DNA of 5,873 bases, from the NCBI GenBank assembly GCA_013697225.1, contig JACCXG010000263.1, forward strand, positions 1-5,873. Reading direction: 5' to 3'. This DNA comes from Acidobacteriota bacterium (GTDB taxonomy: Bacteria > Acidobacteriota > Vicinamibacteria > Vicinamibacterales > 2-12-FULL-66-21). The notes under the pieces were generated by a model, which searched no databases, had not been told where the DNA came from, and worked only from the letters and a program-made list of their open reading frames with translations. A program made the position numbers and the translations under genes. Positions 1 through 4,213 of this stretch are shown here, piece after piece; within the stretch, counting starts at the first letter, position 1, and the number at the start of each line of letters is the position of its first letter.

Positions 1-1
1 C

Positions 2-46
2 AACTTCGAGACGAACCGCGTGGCGCCGAGTCACGTGGCCCAATAG
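2..46 (+). CDS. 3' end of an unidentified gene
   Basis: The second frame is open from the left edge and gives NFETNRVAPSHVAQ before a TAG stop at 44-46. The other two forward frames look less protein-like here. Only 14 residues are visible, so the product cannot be named. The gene ends 58 bases before the tRNA-Gln fragment. Integrase genes often end close to a tRNA attachment site, so an integrase tail is possible, but no diagnostic integrase residue is visible. If the tRNA fragment marks the outer end of a single element, this gene would instead be native flanking chromosome. Confidence 0.3.
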   Translation, partial: NFETNRVAPSHVAQ

Positions 47-104
47 ACTCGCCGATCATCTCCAGCCGACAGATGCAAGTGGTTGAAAGGGAGGGACTTA
101 GGAC

Positions 105-148
105 TGGCTGGGAGGCAGGGATTCGAACCCCGATAACGTGGTCCAGAG
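105..148 (-). tRNA. 3' half of tRNA-Gln(CUG), probable attachment-site remnant
   Basis: Read on the minus strand, this stretch gives the anticodon loop CTCTGGA with anticodon CTG, the 3' strand of the anticodon stem (CCACG), a short variable region, and a complete T arm. The T stem is CGGGG/CCCTG with one G-T pair and the loop is TTCGAAT. The 3' acceptor strand CCTCCCA, discriminator G and an encoded CCA follow. The implied U1-A72 end pair and G73 are typical of bacterial tRNA-Gln, as is the anticodon. The 5' half is missing: the bases at the 5' anticodon-stem position (CCGCT) do not pair with CCACG, and no TGGGAGG acceptor strand or D arm occurs further on. A copy that starts in the anticodon loop and runs through CCA is what integration of a tyrosine-recombinase element into a tRNA gene leaves behind. 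It cannot make a functional tRNA. Confidence 0.85.
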
Positions 149-545
149 AGCGGTGCACGCGTTCGCTTCCGCTCCCTTTCGTGCGTTTTCACGCTGTTTT
201 ATTCGTCACCGCCTCCGTTTGCTCCTTCCTGTTCTCGTGCGCTCCCGTGCAACGTGTCTCATTGTGTCTCAGGGGCTCCCTCGACTCTCGAGCCATGAGC
301 GCTCGACGCCGTGCAGTTCCGCCTCAAGCCGCCTCCAGCTGGTCCCCTCAATGGTGCAAACGCTGCTTGGCGTCACAACCTAACCGGGGATGGTCAGATT
401 GCCAGCCTCTTCGGAATCGGTCGGGTGCGGACACGAGAGCGGCCGAAGCAACCCGTAGTGGCACCTACAGTCGAGGCTTCAGACCGGCGCTGGTGCAACC
501 GACGTCGGCCGGCCGCACGCACCGTCTGCAGGCCCGAAACGGTAG
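149..545. other. Gene-free stretch beside the tRNA fragment
   Basis: No frame gives a convincing protein here. The long forward open frame across the tRNA fragment and this stretch has low-complexity composition rich in Arg, Ser and Cys, and reads through the tRNA half. The part at 161-270 is strongly pyrimidine-rich on the plus strand (28 purines in 110 bases by hand count). I see no CRISPR repeat, no convincing RNA gene, no attC-type site and no insertion-sequence ends. It most likely represents eroded sequence just inside an integrated element. Confidence 0.5.
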
Positions 546-936
546 TTATATCGGATGCAGTAATCCGTCCGAGCGCAGCTCGACAGGCAACATGGGTACC
601 TGTACGAGCGTCGTGACCCCCGCCCCCGCTACGAAGTCCCACGCGCTGTCGAGCGTCGATTCGTGATCTGGCATCGTGACCAGCACATCTGGACCCAGCA
701 GCGCACGCGGGGGTCCAGGATACCGATCGTGCTCACGGAGTTCCACGTGAGGAAGACTCGCGTCCGACAGTTACGCCACCGACAAGAGAGGTGCCCAGCG
801 GAGCCTCGTGGATGACACGGCCGATCTCCCGAGCGAAGTCGGCCACCATCGCCGTCGCACCGGTGCCGATCGCCGAATCCCACCGCTCATCGGGCAGTTC
901 CCGCGGAACCGAAGTGAAATCGGGATGAGGTCCGAA
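546..936 (-). pseudogene. Unrecognised coding remnant split over two frames
   Basis: Two adjacent minus-strand frames look protein-like and join end to end. The upstream one (936 down to a stop at 733-735) contains DERWDSAIGTGATAMVADF followed by AREIGRVIHEAPLGTSLVGG. The other, in a different frame, begins near 770 with SLPHVELREHDRYPG and continues through LLGPDVLVTMPDHESTLDSA to a TAA stop at 546-548. One frameshift around 745-775 would make a single C-terminal segment of about 130 residues. The upstream frame meets a stop at 937-939 and has no suitable start, so the N-terminal part is lost or shifted again. I do not recognise the family. Support is the balanced amino-acid composition compared with the Arg/Pro/Ser-rich alternatives. 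The opposite strand of the second segment also has a moderately protein-like frame, so the orientation is not certain. Confidence 0.4.
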
Positions 937-1105
937 TCAGATGCGCGATGCCCGTCTCTGCCCGGTCGCCTTCCTTCGGCCACAGATATGCGCAAGGCAT
1001 GATTATCCCCGGTGGCCCCGCTCCAGATAACCGCGCAGGGCGAGGGCAATAAGGGCGCGATTCTGGAAGCGGACCAACTGCGCCGTCTCCACGGGCACGT
1101 CGACC

Positions 1106-1267
1106 TGCTGGAACTTGACGGCCATGGCCTGGCTGGCGGGCGCGCTCGATCCCCTGCAGCCGTATCTCAGGGGGAAGCCGCCGGGGCTGCCGTTCCAGTT
1201 CGACGTGGGCACCATCAGTCGCGGGATGAATTTCACCCTCGCGACCGCCGCCGGCGACCTCGACCTG
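1106..1267 (+). pseudogene. Nucleotidyltransferase-like gene fragment
   Basis: A forward frame encodes LAGALDPLQPYLRGKPPG, then LPFQFDVGTISRGMNFTL and ATAAGDLDL. From memory this resembles the middle of small nucleotidyltransferase-fold proteins common in Acidobacteriota and other soil bacteria, in which a segment like PYLRGAPPGLPF is followed by GLNFTLTTDLGDLDLLGEV. Such proteins are often annotated as nucleotidyl transferase AbiEii/toxin-like. The N-terminal catalytic GG...D-x-D region expected upstream is absent: before about 1106 the frame loses all resemblance. Downstream the similarity stops right after DLDL, where the antisense M29 remnant begins. There is no start or stop belonging to this gene, so it is an internal fragment of about 50 codons. 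The family assignment is by recalled similarity and needs a search; the fragment cannot be functional. Confidence 0.5.
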
Positions 1268-1802
1268 CCGCACCCCCGCTTGATGAATGCCTCCATGACC
1301 GGCTGCCCCGCGTTCGCGCGGGCGGCCGCGCGCGCCGGATCCGCACCGGCGAACACTCCGTCTTCGAGATTACTGCTCACGGTGATCACGGCGTCCATGT
1401 GCTCCGCCAGCTTCAGCATCAGCGTGTCGCGCTGCAAGTCCTGCGCGTGCATCGTCGAACAGGCGCTTCGCCATCCGGTCGCTTTCAGGGGCACCAGCGG
1501 GAAGGCGCCGACTTTGTGCACGTGCACGGCGATGTTCTCCAGCAGCTCCTGGTCCTGCGAGCCGCCCGTGATGAGCACGTGTTCCCCTTCCTGCACGCCA
1601 GCGCTCTGCTTCACCAGCCGCTCGGCCAGCCTCTCGAAGTCCGTGTGGGGCTTGTCGTCGGAATCGCGCGACGCTGCGGCCGGCTCGGGGGACGAGACGG
1701 AATTGGGCGGGAGGCGTCGTCGTCCGAAGGGGCGCGGTTGCAGCCGGAGACGAACAGTCCCGCAACGATGAGGCAGAGGAAGGGGTGAAACATGCGGCAC
1801 AT
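1262..1802 (-). pseudogene. M29-type aminopeptidase lipoprotein, truncated and frameshifted
   Basis: The start ATG at 1800-1802 follows an AGGAG six bases upstream and opens a lipoprotein signal: MCRMFHPFLCLIVAGLF then VSGC, a good lipobox with the lipidated Cys at residue 21. After this signal and a short linker the protein continues in another frame. TDFERLAERLVKQSAG is followed by VQEGEHVLITGG, ELLENIAVHVHKVGAFPLV and LKLAEHMDAVITV. This pattern fits the N-terminal domain of M29 (thermophilic metalloaminopeptidase) family proteins. The sequence needs all three frames: a shift near the G5 run at 1687-1691, a pair of compensating shifts near 1482-1492 and 1441-1450 (the third frame gives ESDRMAKRLFDDARA between them), and one at the C5 run 1273-1277, after which GVRQVEV appears. 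The C-terminal domain, which carries the metal ligands in M29 enzymes, is missing. A minus-strand frame stays open from 1809 to 1003, but it joins unrelated pieces and should not be annotated as one protein. Confidence 0.65.
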
Positions 1803-1808
1803 GGGACA

Positions 1809-1813
1809 CTCCT
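1809..1813 (-). promoter_or_regulatory. Ribosome binding site of the M29 remnant
   Basis: The minus strand reads AGGAG, then six bases, then ATG at 1802. This fixes the start at the ATG opening the lipoprotein signal peptide. It argues against the upstream in-frame start at 1829 and against the start at 1809 in the other frame, which would discard the signal sequence. Confidence 0.7.
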
Positions 1814-1840
1814 GGAGCCGAGGTCGCACGGCTACTTGAT

Positions 1841-1853
1841 CGTGACGGTCACG
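1841..1853. repeat. 13-base perfect inverted repeat, possible operator
   Basis: CGTGAC and GTCACG flank a single G, forming a perfect palindrome. It lies between the predicted transcription start and the start codon of the M29 remnant, where a repressor could act. The same bases also read as Val-Thr repeats in a minus-strand frame ending ATVTVTIK, and codons for such repeats are naturally palindrome-like. The operator role is therefore a guess. Confidence 0.3.
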
Positions 1854-1889
1854 GTGGCCCTCGAGGAACGGCGGAATGGATGAGCAGTG

Positions 1890-1917
1890 CTTATAGCCAA
1901 TCGGGCGGCGCGGTCAA
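1890..1917 (-). promoter_or_regulatory. Sigma70-type promoter reading toward the M29 remnant
   Basis: On the minus strand TTGACC (1917-1912) and TATAAG (1895-1890) are separated by 16 bases. Each hexamer matches the housekeeping consensus at five of six positions. Transcription would start near 1883 and give a leader of about 80 bases before the ATG at 1802. Both hexamers and the ribosome binding site are intact although the gene they serve is broken, so the locus may still be transcribed. Confidence 0.6.
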
Positions 1918-2036
1918 GACAACCCGACCGCCACATGCCTCTTTGTCGCGGACCCCTCGCCGGCCCGGCAGTCAAGGTTGGGCAGTGAACGCGAGGGGGA
2001 CATTCCCGGTGTGGTAGTCTCTGCTGCCTACGAGCG

Positions 2037-4055
2037 ATGCACCAACAAGCTCCTTCCCGCCGCTGTCGGTTTGGCGCGTTTGAGTTGGACCTGTGTACCG
2101 ATGAGCTATGGCAGGGCCCAACACGCCTCAAGGTCCCTGATCAATCCATCCAGATTCTGAAGAGGCTCCTCGACAAACCGGGCGATCTGATCACGCGGGA
2201 GGAACTACGGGAGCGGCTGTGGCCCTCTGGTACGTTCGTGGATTATGAGCACGGCCTGAATGCCGCAGTGCGGCGTTTGCGCGAGGCCCTCGGAGACTCA
2301 GCGGACGGACCACGCTACATCGAAACCCTCCCTCGCCGCGGCTATCGGTTCATCGCGCCGGTCGAGAGGATCCGAATAAATGACGCTCCTCCGCCCGTGT
2401 CAACAGATCCGGCGCCCGGATCCACAGCCCTGCCGGCACAGGAAGGAACACCAACCGTGTCATGGGCGAGCTGGGCGGCTCGGTGGCACCGCTCGAGGAC
2501 GACCTCGATGGCTGCGATCGCCAAGGTCGCTGCTGCCGTGATCGCAGGCGGCGGGTTGTTACTGCTGGGGGCTGTATGGACCGCCGGATCCTGGCGCCTG
2601 CGCGCGCCCGAGGCGATTCCATCCCTGGCAGTGCTTCCATTCAAGACGATCGGCGGCGGCGACGAGTACTTCGCCGATGGCATTACGGAGGCGGTCACGA
2701 CAGAGCTGGGCCGAGTGGGAGGCCTGCGCGTCATCGCGTCCAACAGCGCCTTCGCCTATCGGGACAGCACGGCGCTCAGCGATGTCGCGCGGGAGCTTGG
2801 AGTCGGGCTCGTCGTCAGAGGTTCTGTGCAGCGGAATGGCGGGACCGTGCGGATCGACGTGAGTCTCGTCGACGCGCACGACGAAAGGGCGCTCTGGAGT
2901 GACTTCTTCAGCAGCAGAGAGGTGACCGACGTATTGACGGTGCAGAACGAGATCTCCCGGCAGGTGGCCATGACCATCTCAAAGAGGTTTGGCGTCGCAT
3001 CAATGGAGACTTCCCCGTCCATCGGCACCAGAAATCCGGAAGCGTATGAGGCCTATCTGCGCGGTTTGTGGCACCTCAAGGGACGCTCATCCCCGAGGAA
3101 CGATGGAGCCACAGCTGAAACCCGTCGATTCGAGGCAATCGAGGAGCTCCAACGCGCGGTGACGCATGACAGCAATTTCGCGCTGGCGCGCGCCGCGCTC
3201 GCCAGCGCCTATGCGCAGCGGTTCTTCTACGATGCGACCGAGCCTTCCCTGGAGCAGCAGGCGTTCTTCGAAATCAAGCGAGCGCTTGCAATCAACCCGA
3301 ACCAGGCAGAAGCGTATCTGGCGCGTGCCCAGCTCTCATGGACGGTTGCCAACGAATTTCACCACGAGCAAGCCGTCGGCGACCTGCGACACGCCCTGTC
3401 AATCAATCCCAACTTGGCTGAAGCGTATGTGGAACTTGGGAAGGTGTACTACCACATCGGGCTTACGGACAAGGCTGTGGATGCGAACGACCAGGCGCAT
3501 CGGCTCGACCCTTCGGATGCCAAACCAAGCGACCGTCGCCTCCGTGCCCTCATTGATGATGGCCGTCTGGAGGAGTTTCGCCGCGAACTCGATGGCAAGG
3601 CCAGCCGTGTCGCTGATTACAGCCGTGCTGATGGGCTGGTTGCGCTGGGGCGATTGACGGAGGCGTTGCAGCTGCTCTCGCGCTCGAGTTCGGCTGACCC
3701 CAAAAATCCCGACGCCGACGCTGGGGCCATCGCCTTGCGGGCCGTCGTCTACGCCAGACTCACTCAGTTCGACGACGCTGAGCGCATGCTATCGGCAGTC
3801 ATTCCTGCTGCAGGGAATTCGACCGCCCTCTCACACCTGCATCACGCGCAGTTTCACATTGGCAGTGCGCTTGCCCTTCTCGGACGCTACAACGAGGCCC
3901 TGCTGTGGTTGAACAGGGCCGTCAACGAGGGCTACCCGTCGTATCCGCGGTTCTCGAAGGACGAAAGCCTCGCGGCTTTGAAAGGGCATGCAGAATTTGA
4001 CGCGCTGCTCGTGAGATTGCGTCAGGACTGGGAGCGCTGGCGGAAGACGCTGTAA
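2037..4055 (+). CDS. Winged-helix / TolB-like / TPR transmembrane regulator
   Basis: This intact 672-residue protein is a one-component regulator of the CadC/ToxR layout. Residues about 11-108 form an OmpR/PhoB-type winged helix: RFGAFELDL, LITREELRERLWPSGTFVDY, the HGLNAAVRRLREALGDS recognition region and the C-terminal hairpin RYIETLPRRGYRFIAPVE. A Pro/Ala/Thr-rich linker (112-150) leads to one membrane helix at about 161-183. Residues about 195-320 are a TolB-like N-terminal domain of the type seen next to adenylate cyclase and TPR modules (SLAVLPF, EYFADGITEAVTTEL, VVRGSVQRNGGTVRIDVSLVD). TPR-like helices fill about 333-635, clearest at 364-396, 403-435 and 443-490 (ALAINPNQAEAYLARA, ALSINPNLAEAYVELG) and again at 597-632. 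The DNA-binding domain should be cytoplasmic and the TolB/TPR part periplasmic. The target genes and signal are unknown. The ATG at 2037 is placed just before the wHTH domain as usual, but no strong Shine-Dalgarno is seen (only GAG at 2033-2035). Confidence 0.92.
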   Translation: MHQQAPSRRCRFGAFELDLCTDELWQGPTRLKVPDQSIQILKRLLDKPGDLITREELRERLWPSGTFVDYEHGLNAAVRRLREALGDSADGPRYIETLPRRGYRFIAPVERIRINDAPPPVSTDPAPGSTALPAQEGTPTVSWASWAARWHRSRTTSMAAIAKVAAAVIAGGGLLLLGAVWTAGSWRLRAPEAIPSLAVLPFKTIGGGDEYFADGITEAVTTELGRVGGLRVIASNSAFAYRDSTALSDVARELGVGLVVRGSVQRNGGTVRIDVSLVDAHDERALWSDFFSSREVTDVLTVQNEISRQVAMTISKRFGVASMETSPSIGTRNPEAYEAYLRGLWHLKGRSSPRNDGATAETRRFEAIEELQRAVTHDSNFALARAALASAYAQRFFYDATEPSLEQQAFFEIKRALAINPNQAEAYLARAQLSWTVANEFHHEQAVGDLRHALSINPNLAEAYVELGKVYYHIGLTDKAVDANDQAHRLDPSDAKPSDRRLRALIDDGRLEEFRRELDGKASRVADYSRADGLVALGRLTEALQLLSRSSSADPKNPDADAGAIALRAVVYARLTQFDDAERMLSAVIPAAGNSTALSHLHHAQFHIGSALALLGRYNEALLWLNRAVNEGYPSYPRFSKDESLAALKGHAEFDALLVRLRQDWERWRKTL

Positions 4056-4072
4056 CCAAGCGGACGCCTCGA

Positions 4073-4103
4073 AACACGGTAGAGCCTCTGCTTTTGCCGT
4101 GTT
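4073..4103 (+). terminator. Hairpin after the regulator gene, possible terminator
   Basis: AACACGG (4073-4079) pairs perfectly with CCGTGTT (4097-4103). Five further inner pairs, three of them G-U, extend it to a 12-bp stem with a 7-base loop. It begins 18 bases after the regulator's stop codon. The downstream sequence has only a poor T stretch (ACCTTCCTGT), so it is not a classic intrinsic terminator. It could support factor-dependent termination or protect the mRNA 3' end. Confidence 0.45.
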
Positions 4104-4142
4104 ACCTTCCTGTGACCCGCGTCTGACGCTCTTTCGACCCAC

Positions 4143-4160
4143 ATGTCACCGGCGGTGCAT
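4143..4160. repeat. Imperfect inverted repeat upstream of the secreted protein gene
   Basis: CACCG (4147-4151) and CGGTG (4153-4157) flank one G. The arms extend to ATG and CAT outside if one T (4146) is bulged, giving eight-base arms. It lies about 54 bases before the start codon at 4214, where a regulator could bind. I could not find a convincing promoter beside it, so a regulatory role is speculative. Confidence 0.25.
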
Positions 4161-4201
4161 TGAATGGACCCTGGCGGCGGACGATCCTCGCACCACACCC
4201 G

Positions 4202-4207
4202 AGGAGG
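4202..4207 (+). promoter_or_regulatory. Ribosome binding site of the secreted protein gene
   Basis: AGGAGG stands six bases before the ATG at 4214. This strong match fixes the start and puts a signal peptide at the protein's N terminus. Confidence 0.8.
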
Positions 4208-4213
4208 TCCCGC

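Noticed and set aside
376..382. ACCTAAC as one end of an integron attC site
   Set aside because: It fits RYYYAAC, but I found no matching GTTRRRY partner within the usual distance and no folded imperfect palindrome between.
73..666. A 197-codon forward open frame crossing the tRNA fragment
   Set aside because: Its start reads the tRNA 3' half as AGIRTPITWSRERC, a motif well known from spurious proteins predicted over tRNA genes. The rest is low-complexity and has no domain or ribosome binding site.
1003..1809. A single 268-residue minus-strand protein
   Set aside because: Only its middle resembles M29. Its first 40 residues replace the true lipoprotein signal, which lies in another frame, and its last third is the antisense of the nucleotidyltransferase fragment.
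1978..2020. A promoter for the regulator gene using TTGGGC and TAGTCT
   Set aside because: The spacing is 31 bases and TAGTCT is a weak match, so no promoter can be called from sequence.
4160..4188. TTGAAT / GATCCT as a promoter for the secreted protein gene
   Set aside because: The -35 hexamer is moderate but the -10 at the right distance matches only half of the consensus.
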